A stretch of 64,000 nucleotides of DNA from Lapidilactobacillus achengensis (GCF_003946655.1 NZ_RHOV01000006.1:1-64000); one strand, 5' to 3'. Shown: positions 17,676 to 27,223, numbered from the stretch's first letter. Translations and numbers: made by a program. The notes: a model not told the origin generated them from the letters alone.

Positions 17676-17903
17676 AATAAATTCCTCCTACAACTGATTT
17701 GTTACCATCACTCAAAGCGAATCATCGAATTGGATTCGTCTCAAGTCTTCTTCTTAAGTATACTGATTTTGCCGCAGATGTGTAGGGTAAATTCTAGAAT
17801 TTACTTGGGAAAATGGACTTGGTCAACCAGCTACGAACGCTTTCTGTTACTGGATGTTAGGGGACGCCATCTGCGCGTCGATCTGGATGTGGCTCTAGAA
17901 TAG

Positions 17904-17999
17904 GAGCTTGATCGGAAGCTTGACTGGGAACATGATCAGAGGCTTGACCAGAAGTTTGACTGGGAACTTGATCAGAAGCTTAACCAAAAGCTCGCTTTG
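17904..17999 (+). repeat. 12-bp degenerate tandem repeat, eight units
   Basis: Units like AAGCTTGACTGG and GAACTTGATCAG repeat eight times. In one frame they read as tetrapeptides ELDR KLDW EHDQ RLDQ KFDW ELDQ KLNQ KLAL, but a TAG stop (17901) precedes the array directly, there is no start codon, and the frame ends at 18107. Probably a decayed fragment of a repeat-protein gene. Confidence 0.7.
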
Positions 18000-18203
18000 A
18001 ACGGCGATTTGAAGGTCAATGAATCAACAGGGTCGGGGCAGAGCGGCAATTCTCGCCGGCCGAGGTCAAAATGGGCAACAACATTGGCCAGCAGGTTAGG
18101 CGCCTAGCGCTTTCGCTGCCTAGCCCCGTCAATGACCAGATTTTTGCTCAAAAAAATAAAAATTTCCGGAAAGTTCGGGGCTCCCAGCATTTTTCGCGTA
18201 ATT

Positions 18204-18235
18204 TAAAAGGACTGGGAAAAATCCCAGTCCTTTAA
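18204..18235 (-). terminator. Terminator of the ugp-type operon
   Basis: AAAGGACTGGG/CCCAGTCCTTT stem with flanking A and T runs, 22 bp after the operon's last stop. Confidence 0.9.
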
Positions 18236-18256
18236 GGCATCGTTCAATGTTATGGT

Positions 18257-19567
18257 TTATTTGTTGTCTTTGATGATCGTTTCAGTTTGATCTTGCAAGT
18301 TGTCTAAAGCTTTCTTGACGTCTTCGTTCTTCGTCAACATCGCGTCGACAGCTTCAAGTAATCTGGTCCGATATTCAGAGAAACCTTTGAAGGCAGTTGA
18401 TTGGAAACCATCAGGTAATGAATCAACGGCAGCCTTGTTATAAGGCTTTTCTTCCAGATATTTCTTGAAATCAGCATCTTTCGTTGCGGATTCCCGAAGT
18501 GGCACATAACCGGTTGAACGAGCCCACTTAGCTGTTTCTTCGGTGGACATCAGGAATTTCATGAAGGCCCAAGCGCCCTTCTTTTGATCAGCGCTAGCGC
18601 TCTTGAACATCACGATGTCGTTACCAGCGATTTCAGTGGCTTTCTTGTCATTGTAGGCTGGTAATGGCATTGTACCCCAGTTCAAGGTCTTCGGTGCTTG
18701 TGCGACCATTTGAGTCACACCTGCGGAAGAACCGGCGTAGAAGGCTGATTTGCCCTGAGTAAAGGCTTGGGTCCAGTACATGTCTTCGCCAGCGGTTTTA
18801 GCGGTGCCAGCTTTGATCATGTCCATGATGAAGTTCGCTGCTTTCAAAGTATCAGCGGTGTTTAAGTTCGCCTTTGGCCCTTTGGCAACCAATGGATTAC
18901 CAGCTTGACGCGCTAAACCTTCAAATTCCATATCCCATGACTTGTCATAGCCCATGGCATAGATTTTGTCTTTTTTCAGTGTTTCGCCAGCTTTAGCGAT
19001 GTCATCCCATGTTTCTGGTTTGGCGATGTTGTACTTGTCCAGAATATCCTGGTTGTAGTAAAGAACGCGGACGGACTTACTGAATGGAATGGAATAGTAC
19101 TTGCCATCGTATTTGGAGCTCGAGAGGAATGAAGAATAAATATCCTTTAAATCAGAATCAGATAATTTGTTATCACCTTTCAACATATAGCTGTCAAGAG
19201 GTTCGATAAGACCGTTCTCTGTGTAATCAGGCACAGTGGTATAAGTTGTCTGTGAGATTACTGGCAGTGTGTTTGACTTAGCAGACGCCATGATCTTTTG
19301 TTGCAGTTGAGTATAGCCCCCCTGTGAGGTGCCAACGACTTTGTAATCAGATTGGGACTTGTTGAAGTCCGAAATGATTTCGTTCAAAGCCTTTTGGTAA
19401 GGGCCGTTCATGCCATGCCAAAAAGTGATCTTGACAGGTGTTTTCGACTTGGTGCTGGATTCATCGGCACCTGAATCCTTTGACTGGCTGCCACATGCGG
19501 CCAATCCCAAAACTAAACCCAAAGAAGCGACTGCGAGTAGTGCACGTTGCCAACTTTTTTTCTTCAT
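18257..19567 (-). CDS. ugpB: ABC transporter substrate-binding lipoprotein (UgpB-like)
   Basis: 436 aa. Lipoprotein signal with lipobox LGLAAC ending at about residue 25. The mature part follows the extracellular solute-binding family 1 fold and resembles UgpB: TFWHGMNGPYQKALNEII and FNKSQSDYKVVGTSQGGY near residues 48-85. UgpB binds glycerol-3-phosphate or glycerophosphodiesters; in Gram-positives such systems can carry other sugars, so the substrate is inferred. It is last in the operon ATPase-permease-permease-binding protein, 10 bp after the second permease, and is followed by a strong terminator. Confidence 0.87.
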   Translation of the reverse strand: MKKKSWQRALLAVASLGLVLGLAACGSQSKDSGADESSTKSKTPVKITFWHGMNGPYQKALNEIISDFNKSQSDYKVVGTSQGGYTQLQQKIMASAKSNTLPVISQTTYTTVPDYTENGLIEPLDSYMLKGDNKLSDSDLKDIYSSFLSSSKYDGKYYSIPFSKSVRVLYYNQDILDKYNIAKPETWDDIAKAGETLKKDKIYAMGYDKSWDMEFEGLARQAGNPLVAKGPKANLNTADTLKAANFIMDMIKAGTAKTAGEDMYWTQAFTQGKSAFYAGSSAGVTQMVAQAPKTLNWGTMPLPAYNDKKATEIAGNDIVMFKSASADQKKGAWAFMKFLMSTEETAKWARSTGYVPLRESATKDADFKKYLEEKPYNKAAVDSLPDGFQSTAFKGFSEYRTRLLEAVDAMLTKNEDVKKALDNLQDQTETIIKDNK

Positions 19568-19577
19568 TACTTAAAAC

Positions 19578-20399
19578 CTACCCTTTCAATCCAGTTTTTG
19601 AGATGCCTGCAATAATGTACTTTTGAAGGAAAATGTACAGAATCACCATAGGTAAAATGACGAACGTCGATGCTGCCATCAGCAGCGCGTAATTAGTCCC
19701 CGCATCGGTGGTAAAAGCCTGTAACCCAACAGGCAAGGTGCGAAGATTCTCAGTGTTGGTCACGATCAACGGCCACATGAAGGCATTCCATGACCCGATC
19801 ACTTGTAAAACAGTCACGGCCGTGATCGTTGATTTGGAGATCGGTACCAGCACGTGCCAGAGGAAATGCCAATCGGTGGCGCCGTCGATCTTGGCGGCGT
19901 AATATAATTGATCCGGCACGGATTGGAAATTTTGTTTTAAGGTGAAAACGGTGAAGAAACTGGCCAACCAGGGAACGATCAAGGCCCAATACGTATTGAT
20001 CATATGGAACTTCGACAAGGTGACGAAGTTAGGAATAATCAACATTTCCCCAGGAACCATCATCGTGCCTAAGAAAATTACGAAGATGATGTTCTTGCCG
20101 TAGAAGTTTAATCGCGAAAAAGCGAAGGCGGCTAGAATACTCGTGAACAGCTGGCCCGCGGTCGTGACCGTGGTCACTAAGACGCTGTTGACGAAGTAAC
20201 GGGCGAAGGGCGCGGCCTTGAAAGCCTCGATGTAATTGGCCCATTGTAATTGCTTAGGGATCCAGATCGGTGGGATCTTAACCGTTTCTGGCTGTGTTTT
20301 TAAGGACGTTGAGACCATCCAGAGGAAAGGCATCAACATGATGATCGCGCCGAGGACCAAGATCACATAGCGTAGAACCATGGCAACTTTAACTTTCAT
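19578..20399 (-). CDS. ugpE: ABC transporter permease (UgpE/MalG-like)
   Basis: 273 aa, six membrane segments. The EAA loop is seen at YAAKIDGATDWHFLWHVLVPISK near residue 185, where the ATPase docks. MPFLWMVSTSLKT near the N-terminus is typical of UgpE/MalG-type permeases. Start ATG 20399 with GGGAGG upstream. It lies 18 bp after the first permease and 10 bp before the binding protein gene. Confidence 0.9.
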   Translation of the reverse strand: MKVKVAMVLRYVILVLGAIIMLMPFLWMVSTSLKTQPETVKIPPIWIPKQLQWANYIEAFKAAPFARYFVNSVLVTTVTTAGQLFTSILAAFAFSRLNFYGKNIIFVIFLGTMMVPGEMLIIPNFVTLSKFHMINTYWALIVPWLASFFTVFTLKQNFQSVPDQLYYAAKIDGATDWHFLWHVLVPISKSTITAVTVLQVIGSWNAFMWPLIVTNTENLRTLPVGLQAFTTDAGTNYALLMAASTFVILPMVILYIFLQKYIIAGISKTGLKG

Positions 20400-20417
20400 T
20401 GTTTACTTGACCTCCCT

Positions 20418-21311
20418 TTAATAATGGACATGTTTCTTGCTGTACCACATTTGAATCAAGGTTACCAGCAAGATCATGAAGAACAGCACAACACCACTAG
20501 CGGCGGCGATGCCGTATTTCCACTCGGTATAGAATTTCTGATAAAGGTAGTAAACGATCGTTAAGGCTGATTTACTTGGTCCCGGGGTCCCGTTGAACAG
20601 GGCGAAAATCTGATCGAAGACCTTGAAACTACCGATCACCCCATTGACACTGACTAAGAACGTGATCGGCGAGAGCAATGGCAGGGTCACGTTGGTGAAT
20701 TGATGCCAAGCGTTAGCGCCATCGATTTCCGCCGCCTGATAGTAGCGCTCGTTGATGTTGTTCAAGCCAACTAAGAATAAGACGATATTGAAGCCTAAGC
20801 TCTTCCAAATACTCATGATGATCAAGGCCAGCATGGCATATTTCGGACTCTCCAACCAAGCAATCGGGTTGATCCCGAAGAGGCTGAGGAAATAGTTCAA
20901 TAGGCCATAATCGCTGTTGTAGATCCAATGCCAGACTTGGGCGATCGCCACGGTACTGGTAACGAATGGCAAGAAGTAAACGGTCCGGAACAGGCCACTT
21001 AACCATTTGATTTTATTCAAGAGGAGGGCGATGACCAATGAGATGATCACGGTCAACGGCACGACCCCAACAACGAAAATCAACGTGTTTTTAACGGCCA
21101 AATGGAAATCGGGATCACGGAAAATAAAAGTAAAGTTGCTCCCGCCCCATTGCTGCACGATGTCTTTGAAGAAATCGTACTTGGTGTAGAAGCTCATAAT
21201 AAATGATTTCAGAATTGGATAGATGTTGAAAATGATCGTAATGACCAACATCGGGAGTAAATAGAGGAGTGCTTTAGCAGTTGATTTTAAAGTTGGCTTC
21301 TCATTCAACAT
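20418..21311 (-). CDS. ugpA: ABC transporter permease (UgpA/MalF-like)
   Basis: 297 aa from ATG 21311, which lies inside the last codons of the ATPase gene (11-bp overlap) with GGTGGTGA upstream; the frame reaches back to 21347 without a ribosome site. Six membrane segments, with the EAA motif YQAAEIDGANAWHQFTNVTLP near residue 205. It forms the import channel with UgpE. Confidence 0.9.
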   Translation of the reverse strand: MLNEKPTLKSTAKALLYLLPMLVITIIFNIYPILKSFIMSFYTKYDFFKDIVQQWGGSNFTFIFRDPDFHLAVKNTLIFVVGVVPLTVIISLVIALLLNKIKWLSGLFRTVYFLPFVTSTVAIAQVWHWIYNSDYGLLNYFLSLFGINPIAWLESPKYAMLALIIMSIWKSLGFNIVLFLVGLNNINERYYQAAEIDGANAWHQFTNVTLPLLSPITFLVSVNGVIGSFKVFDQIFALFNGTPGPSKSALTIVYYLYQKFYTEWKYGIAAASGVVLFFMILLVTLIQMWYSKKHVHY

Positions 21312-22362
21312 CTTGTTCACCACCAAAAATGCGCTCGCCTGCTTCATCGAATAGATAGAGTCCGGATTTCTGCAGGTAAAGCGTCAGATCCTGATGATTC
21401 TCAAGACGACCTTGAATCTCGGTACTGAGAAGTTCTTGCCCATTATAATCAACCAAGGCGTTCTTTTCACGGCCGTACTTTTCGTAGGCCTTGACTTTGG
21501 TTGTGATCGTGGCGAAGGTATTGGCGTCGATCGGGTGATCCTGTAAAGCCTCGGGTCGAATTCCGACCGTGGCCGTTTTCGCCAAAATCTCCGCAGGGAC
21601 CGCCGCGTCCAAATCATGACCAAAGGCGGTGATCGGCACGGTGTTGATCACCGGTTCGCCAATGAATTTCGCGACGAAGAGATTGCTTGGATTGTCGTAA
21701 AGTGTTTCCGCGGAACTGAATTGCTGAATGTCGCCTAAGTTCAAGACCATGATGTGGTCGGAAATGTGTAAGGCCTCATCTTGATCATGGGTCACGAAAA
21801 TCGTCGTGACGCCAGTTTCTTGTTGGATCCGCCGAATCTCTTGCCGCATTTCGATCCGTAAACGGGCATCCAAGTTTGACAGTGGTTCGTCAAGCAACAG
21901 CAGACTGGGTTCCTTGGCCAACGCGCGGGCAATGGCGACCCGCTGTTGCTGACCACCGGAAAGCGCGCCGGGTTTCTTGTCCAGCTGATCATCAACGTGC
22001 ACCAGTTTGGCCAATTTCAACGCCTTTTCCCGACGTTCCTCTTTCTTGATCTTCGCCATTTTGAGTGGGAACATGATGTTTTCAAGGACAGTCAGATGTG
22101 GGTATAATGCGTAGTTCTGGAAAACCATTCCAACTTTACGTGCTAACGCGTCTTGTTTGGTGACATCTTGATCACCAAAGAAAATTTTGCCCTGCGTTGG
22201 CGCCAATAAACCAGAGATCAACATCAAAGTCGTTGATTTACCGCAGCCACTGGGTCCCAAAATTGAAACCAAGGTCCCCTCAGGAATCGTGAAGTTCAAA
22301 TGATGTAAAATTTCTCGTGTCCCATCATAGGACAGCGAGACATCTTTGAAGGTAACTTCCAA
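21301..22362 (-). CDS. ugpC: ABC transporter ATP-binding protein (UgpC/MalK-like)
   Basis: 353 aa if the start is TTG 22362 (AAAGGGG 9 nt upstream gives MEVTFKDVSLSYDG); a GTG 12 codons earlier (22398) is possible. Walker A GPSGCGKST, Q-loop VFQNYALYPHL, signature [15 protein letters not shown], Walker [14 protein letters not shown]-loop VTHD. The C-terminal 110 residues form the OB/TOBE domain of the MalK group, often shared between sugar importers. First gene of the minus-strand operon, transcribed away from the tetR-like gene. Confidence 0.92.
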   Translation of the reverse strand: MEVTFKDVSLSYDGTREILHHLNFTIPEGTLVSILGPSGCGKSTTLMLISGLLAPTQGKIFFGDQDVTKQDALARKVGMVFQNYALYPHLTVLENIMFPLKMAKIKKEERREKALKLAKLVHVDDQLDKKPGALSGGQQQRVAIARALAKEPSLLLLDEPLSNLDARLRIEMRQEIRRIQQETGVTTIFVTHDQDEALHISDHIMVLNLGDIQQFSSAETLYDNPSNLFVAKFIGEPVINTVPITAFGHDLDAAVPAEILAKTATVGIRPEALQDHPIDANTFATITTKVKAYEKYGREKNALVDYNGQELLSTEIQGRLENHQDLTLYLQKSGLYLFDEAGERIFGGEQDVE

Positions 22363-22628
22363 CAGTTTCGCCCCTTTAGAAAAATGTTTTTCGACCACAA
22401 GATAACAGATTAGTCTAGATTTATATTACAACATTTTGTGGGTAAAGTCTTGACCGATTTCAAATTTAGACAAGTTTTTTGGTCAGTAAATCCGCAAAAA
22501 ATGCGTTTATTTACAGTAATTATTAGGTGATTGCGATTTTGAACCAAATACGCTAACATTAGATAGCGGTTACATTTAAATAATTATATTCATGAAACTG
22601 TTTTATTCTAACTAGTAGGTGATCGATA

Positions 22629-23150
22629 ATGACACAGTTGCTCGTCAATGCGGTTTGTGGTGTTGCCCGTCAGGACCTGTCCGGGGCTTATTTACGCCGT
22701 TATACAGCCAGCGAACTAATTGCGAAAACGCAGATCTCTCGGTCAGCATTCTACCAACACTTTGATGGTGGCTTGCGCGATGTTTTCTCCACGACCATTG
22801 AAAATGAAGTTTTGCGCCCCATGCGGCTGGCTCGCTTCTCCTGGCCGGAAGCAGTGGATTTTGTTTTGAATTATGTACGCCATAATCAAATTTTAGTGCG
22901 TAATCTATATGAGTTGGGCTCGGGTCCACAAAAAATCTGCTGGTTTCGTCAGCAGTTGGTTGCGGTGATCTGGCCCCATTATCGCCCCGACGAACCGCTC
23001 ACATCTGATTGCTGTTGTTGGCGTCAGCTGAGTCTACTTTGTGGCGCCCTTGTTGGTGAGATCCAGTGTTGGACTTGCAGCGACTTTAAGGAGGAATTGT
23101 GGCGAATTCGGTTGCGCTTACAAAGCTTTGATTTAGACACTTCGGCCTAA
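22629..23150 (+). CDS. TetR family transcriptional regulator
   Basis: 173 aa. The N-terminal helix-turn-helix is seen in YTASELIAKTQISRSAFYQHFDGG (residues about 26-49), with typical TetR spacing. The C-terminal ligand domain is short and unusually rich in Trp and Cys (CCCWRQLSLLCG, IQCWTC). AGGTGA precedes the ATG. It is divergent from the ugp-type operon across 266 bp, so it may control that operon or itself; I found no clean operator there beyond a weak TGACC/GGTCA pair near 22453-22484. Confidence 0.82.
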   Translation: MTQLLVNAVCGVARQDLSGAYLRRYTASELIAKTQISRSAFYQHFDGGLRDVFSTTIENEVLRPMRLARFSWPEAVDFVLNYVRHNQILVRNLYELGSGPQKICWFRQQLVAVIWPHYRPDEPLTSDCCCWRQLSLLCGALVGEIQCWTCSDFKEELWRIRLRLQSFDLDTSA

Positions 23151-23384
23151 GTGTCAAAAAAACGAACAAAATCGCGAAACTGTCTGTTGCATTGTTTGAA
23201 CAACCACATTATGCTAAAAAGTAGCACACTAATGAAACTTGCCGAAGCGCAGAACCTACAAGGGACGATAGGGGAGTTCTTACTTTGAACAAGCGGAAGA
23301 AGTGAAATATCGGCGGGCACTTTCTGACAAAATCTGCTAGAATTGGCTGGGTATTCAAAAAAATAGTTTTTTGAGGTGACAAAA

Positions 23385-23957
23385 TTGATACGTCCCGCAG
23401 TTTTATCTGATGCGCCACAAGCAATGCCAATTTTGATGCAGATCATTCATGACATGGAAATTCCTGAAGTTCAAGCGATTGGTGAAGCACAGATCGAAGC
23501 TTTATTTGAAGCAGCGTTCGCAGCGCCTGATTATCGTTATGGTTATCAACAAATGTTGGTTTACGTTGATGAGCAAACGCAGAAAGTATTAGGCATCTGC
23601 GTGGGCTACCCTGCGGCCAAAGAAGCGACCATTGACGATGCGTTACGGCCTTTTTTGCGCGAACTAGGGTTACCAGAGGATTTGCAGCTGTTCAAAGATG
23701 TGGAGACCCAACCAGGCGAATGGTATTTGGATTCTTTAGCCGTTGCCCCAGCCGCTCAAGGTCAGGGCATCGGTGGACAGTTGCTTGATTTCCTGCCCAC
23801 TTGGTTAGCCCCAAAAGGCGAAACCGTGATCAGTTTGAATGTTGATCTGGGAAATCCGAAGGCTAAGCAACTATACAGTCATCATGGCTTCCGCAAAACC
23901 GGTGAGATCATGATTGGCGCACATCGCTATGAGCATTTACAACGACCCATCGTCTAG
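23385..23957 (+). CDS. GNAT family N-acetyltransferase
   Basis: 190 aa from TTG 23385 (GAGGTG 6 nt upstream), giving the common GNAT start M-I-R-P-A. The acetyl-CoA binding motif is LAVAPAAQGQGIGGQLLDFL near residue 128, and the C-terminal motif NPKAKQLYSHHGFRKTGEI near 162 completes the fold. The acceptor substrate is unknown. It stands alone, followed by a strong terminator. Confidence 0.88.
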   Translation: MIRPAVLSDAPQAMPILMQIIHDMEIPEVQAIGEAQIEALFEAAFAAPDYRYGYQQMLVYVDEQTQKVLGICVGYPAAKEATIDDALRPFLRELGLPEDLQLFKDVETQPGEWYLDSLAVAPAAQGQGIGGQLLDFLPTWLAPKGETVISLNVDLGNPKAKQLYSHHGFRKTGEIMIGAHRYEHLQRPIV

Positions 23958-23972
23958 CAGATTGGCCAAACT

Positions 23973-24014
23973 AAAAAGCGTTCAACTTCTTTGTTCAAGT
24001 TGAACGCTTTTTTG
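23973..24014. terminator. Terminator after acetyltransferase gene
   Basis: AAAAGCGTTCAACTT pairs with AAGTTGAACGCTTTTTT. Confidence 0.93.
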
Positions 24015-24084
24015 CTAGTAACACTTTGATTTGAGCGCTTTCTTTTCTCCCTGGAGTCGCTTATACTTAGACCAGCAATAAAAA

Positions 24085-24210
24085 CAGTGTGAAGCGCAAC
24101 GGGTTGACTTTGAGCATTAATCTAGCTAGGTTTCTGGAGGCAGGTCCTTGCCTCCCAAATCCTAGCGTAGCTAAGCGCAAGAAGCTGGGTCGCGCAGCAC
24201 GTTTCAAAAA
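24085..24210 (+). repeat. Palindromic repeat family 2, copy 2
   Basis: Central hairpin AGGTTTCTGGAGGC / GCCTCCCAAATCCT flanked by GAGCATTAATCTAGC and GCGTAGCTAAGCGC, ending in GCACGTTTCAAAA. It ends right at the ribosome site of the aldo/keto reductase gene, so it would form that gene's mRNA leader. Confidence 0.8.
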
Positions 24211-24222
24211 AGGAGGAATTTC

Positions 24223-25218
24223 ATGTACGCTGCAAGTGATAAACGCTATCAGTCAATGCCTTACCAGCGCGTGGGCGCGTCAGGGTTAAAGCTGCCCCGG
24301 ATTTCATTGGGTTTATGGCATAATTTCGGTGATGTGGACCGGATCGAAAACCAGAAAGAAATTATTTTTGGAGCGTTCGATCGTGGTATCACGCACTTTG
24401 ATTTGGCGAATAATTATGGACCACCAGCTGGTTCGGCCGAACGGAATTTCGGGCGGATCTTGCGTGAAGATCTGCGCGGTTATCGCGATGAGCTGATCAT
24501 TTCTAGCAAGGCTGGCTATTATATGTGGCCTGGTCCTTATGGGGAGTGGGGTTCTAAGAAGAACATCATCGCCAGTTGTGATCAAAGTTTGCAACGCTTA
24601 GGCTTGGATTATCTGGATATTTTCTACCATCATCGTCCCGATCCTGACACGCCATTGTTGGAAACGGCTCAGGCTTTAGACTTGCTGGTTCGCCAAGGTA
24701 AGGCGTTATATATTGGCGTCTCCAATTATTCCACCGCACAAACCCAAGCAATCGCCCAGATTTTCAAACAGTTGGGGACACCTTTTATTATTCATCAACC
24801 GCAGTATAATATGTTCAACCGTTCGATCGAACAAGGGTTGACTGACGTGCTAGCGGCCGAGCACCTAGGCGCAATCACCTTTAGTCCCCTGGCGCAAGGG
24901 CTCTTGACCGAGCGTTATTTGAACGGGATCCCAGCTGATTCGCGGGCCGCTCGCTCTTCAAGTCCATTTTTACAACCGGATAATGTGGAGGCGACGCTGG
25001 CCACGGTTCGGCAATTACATCAAATTGCCGTTGAGCGGGGCCAGTCTTTGGCGGAAATGGCATTGGCTTGGAATTTGCGGCAGCCAACGGTGACCAGTGT
25101 GCTGGTGGGCGCGTCTCGCTTGAGCCAACTGGAGGATAGCTTGAAAGCCTTGGATCATTTGGATTTCAGCCCCGAAGAGTTACAGAAAATCGACCAAACG
25201 TTGGCCCAAGCGCAATAG
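24223..25218 (+). CDS. Aldo/keto reductase (YghZ-like)
   Basis: 331 aa, start ATG with AGGAGG upstream. NAD(P)H-dependent oxidoreductase of the AKR fold. Catalytic tetrad visible as Asp in FDLANNYGPP (with the Tyr), Lys in ISSKAGYYMWPGPYGEWGSKK and His in FYHHRPDPD. The YMWPGPYGEWGSKK insert is typical of the YghZ/AKR14 group, which reduces L-glyceraldehyde-3-phosphate or methylglyoxal. The closest role, aldehyde detoxification, is inferred. Single gene whose leader is a family 2 repeat. Confidence 0.9.
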   Translation: MYAASDKRYQSMPYQRVGASGLKLPRISLGLWHNFGDVDRIENQKEIIFGAFDRGITHFDLANNYGPPAGSAERNFGRILREDLRGYRDELIISSKAGYYMWPGPYGEWGSKKNIIASCDQSLQRLGLDYLDIFYHHRPDPDTPLLETAQALDLLVRQGKALYIGVSNYSTAQTQAIAQIFKQLGTPFIIHQPQYNMFNRSIEQGLTDVLAAEHLGAITFSPLAQGLLTERYLNGIPADSRAARSSSPFLQPDNVEATLATVRQLHQIAVERGQSLAEMALAWNLRQPTVTSVLVGASRLSQLEDSLKALDHLDFSPEELQKIDQTLAQAQ

Positions 25219-25295
25219 TTTTTGCGCGAGTGTGGTCGAACAAGTTTGATCGGACAAGTAGGATCAATTGATTTTAGATGAATCAGGTGAGTGTC

Positions 25296-26525
25296 ATGAC
25301 ACGCTGGCAAGGTAAAATTGGATTATTGGGCTACGGCCTGTTCTTGAGCGCTTTGATCGGCGTGATCGGTTTCATTTATATTATCGTCGTTGAGCAATTA
25401 ACCGCGTTGTTGTGGCAACATTTGCCGCAGCAACTTGGTCCGCGCGGCGGCTGGGTTTTTCTATTGGTGGCGGTGGGCACGGTCCTAGTGGGCCTGGGCC
25501 ATCGCTATTGGGGACCGGACTTGCCCTTAACGGCAGAGCGTGCTTTGAACACGTTGCGGCAAACGAGTCGATTGGCGTATTCGCACGTTGGTCGCAACTT
25601 GCTGATGGCCCTGGTGATCCTGATTTTTGGCGCTGGAGTCGGGCCGGAAGCGGGGCTCTTGAGTACCACCGTGGCGTTGTCCGTTTGGCAGGCCGACAAA
25701 TTACGCTATTATTTCTTCCGCTATCCAGCCTTACACAAATTAAGTCTGGGGCAAAGATGGCGCTGTTTACTGACACCGCATCGCTATTTACTCCCCTTTG
25801 ATCAGGCGACGGCGGCCAAGTTAGGTCAGCGGCAGCAGAAACGATTCTTGATCGCCACCTTTATTATGAATGGGATCGTGGCCTTTGTCGTTTTGATGCG
25901 GGCCGCGGGGTTGCCGTCTTTCGTGGTCAAAATGGGGCCAACGAATTGGCAGTGGTCCGACTTTTGGTTAGCCTTGCCCTTGATGATTTTCGGTGGCGCG
26001 CTGGGCGTCGGTTATCGCTGGCTGAGTCGGCAGTTTACCCAGTGGTTCGACTTTTGGCAAAATCGTCCGATCGCCAAGGCGACGATAGGTGGCTTGGCGA
26101 TTTTTGCGATTGGTGTTTGGGCGCCCCATCTGCTCTTCTCCGGACAAAGTGCCTTGAGTCTGGCGCCGATTCTGGGCTTGAAACGTTCCCCAGGTTGGTT
26201 GGAAGTTGCGGTGCTCTTGAAATTACTGCTCCTGCTGATCTGCTTGAACACCGGTTGGCGCGGTGGCGATATCTTTCCGATTGTTTTTGCGGCCATCACC
26301 CAAGGTTTTGTTTTGGCGCAATTGTTACCGCGCTTTGATGCCTTATTCGTGGTGAGTGTGACAGCGATCAGTCTCGTTGTGACCGTTTTTCAAGCGCCTT
26401 GGTTAGGCGGCTTCTTCGTGGCCTTGTTCTTTCCTTGGCAACTATGGCCGGTTCTGGCGGTGGTCAGTGGGGTGTTCTGGCTCGTTCAGCGGCGCCTGAC
26501 GCACCTGACCGCCAAACCCGCTTAA
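25296..26525 (+). CDS. ClC family chloride channel / antiporter protein
   Basis: 409 aa from ATG 25296 (CAGGTGAG upstream; an ATG six codons earlier has no ribosome site). About ten membrane segments. Family motifs are GAGVGPEAGLLS near residue 108 (ClC GxGPE region) and TGWRGGDIFPIVFAA near 325 (GGxFxP ion-path motif). These proteins move chloride or fluoride, often with proton exchange. The ion and mode cannot be told from sequence; the conserved GPE Glu favours the gated or antiporter type. Confidence 0.85.
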   Translation: MTRWQGKIGLLGYGLFLSALIGVIGFIYIIVVEQLTALLWQHLPQQLGPRGGWVFLLVAVGTVLVGLGHRYWGPDLPLTAERALNTLRQTSRLAYSHVGRNLLMALVILIFGAGVGPEAGLLSTTVALSVWQADKLRYYFFRYPALHKLSLGQRWRCLLTPHRYLLPFDQATAAKLGQRQQKRFLIATFIMNGIVAFVVLMRAAGLPSFVVKMGPTNWQWSDFWLALPLMIFGGALGVGYRWLSRQFTQWFDFWQNRPIAKATIGGLAIFAIGVWAPHLLFSGQSALSLAPILGLKRSPGWLEVAVLLKLLLLLICLNTGWRGGDIFPIVFAAITQGFVLAQLLPRFDALFVVSVTAISLVVTVFQAPWLGGFFVALFFPWQLWPVLAVVSGVFWLVQRRLTHLTAKPA

Positions 26526-26558
26526 GCCGAGGAAGATGTCAGCGTCAACGTCGATCAT

Positions 26559-26638
26559 AAAAAGCGCCACCGTCAGAGTGAAGTGTGCCGCCCCAGTTTG
26601 GCTGGGGGGATCACCTCATTCATGATGGTGGCGCTTTT
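26559..26638. terminator. Large nested bidirectional terminator
   Basis: AAAAGCGCCACC pairs with GGTGGCGCTTTT around a 55-nt inside that holds a CCCCAG/CTGGGG hairpin. Lies between convergent genes. Confidence 0.8.
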
Positions 26639-26698
26639 GTGCTAATAAATGGCGCTAAGCCTGTCTGTGCTGGCCGCAGACCAAGTCAAGCGGCCGCT

Positions 26699-27223
26699 TT
26701 AATTCGTAGCGATATTCATAAAGGGATCCATCAGGTGATGCGGCTTACGCTGGGACCACAAGACCCATTGATTCAAGGTGGCCGCCACCAGGAAGACATC
26801 GGCTTGATCTTGGTTGGCCGCGACGGTTAATTTGAGGCCATCAAGATTCTTCTTGGCGATGGTCGGCTCCGTGCTGAAAATTTGATGAACACCATGGGTC
26901 GCTTGATAAGTGTTGTTGGCGACGGAACCCAGAATCGTCCAATTCAGGCCGGATACAAAAGCGAACTGGTGCCAAACACCGCTTAATCGATTCATTTGCC
27001 CAATTTCGTGGCCTTGTTTTTCGATGTGGAACGTGGTCAAATGTTTGCGACGGATCTGAGTGACACTGCCCACATATTGCCCGGTGATGGTCAACAGCTG
27101 GAGGCCGTCTTGGTTGAACCCAAAACGGCCGGTAATGATCATGATCGGATGATAATCTTGGTCGAAAACAAACTGGCTGTTGATGCCACCGATCGTTTGG
27201 TTGAGTAAATAATAGATCGTCAT
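26699..27223 (-). CDS. Tubby C-terminal-like (LURP-one/YxjI type) protein
   Basis: 174 aa, mainly predicted beta strands. The N-terminus TIYYLLNQTIGGINSQFVFDQD and PIMIITGRFGFNQDGLQLL follow the pattern of YxjI/LURP-one-related proteins, which share a beta-barrel with tubby C-terminal domains and may bind membrane lipids. No catalytic residues seen. It starts 15 bp after the HAD phosphatase stop, so the two are probably co-transcribed. Family assignment is by pattern only. Confidence 0.6.
   Translation of the reverse strand: MTIYYLLNQTIGGINSQFVFDQDYHPIMIITGRFGFNQDGLQLLTITGQYVGSVTQIRRKHLTTFHIEKQGHEIGQMNRLSGVWHQFAFVSGLNWTILGSVANNTYQATHGVHQIFSTEPTIAKKNLDGLKLTVAANQDQADVFLVAATLNQWVLWSQRKPHHLMDPFMNIATN

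Noticed and set aside
22399-22628. TetR operator between the ugp-type operon and the regulator
   Set aside because: Only a weak TGACC/GGTCA pair with a wide gap was found; not convincing enough to annotate.
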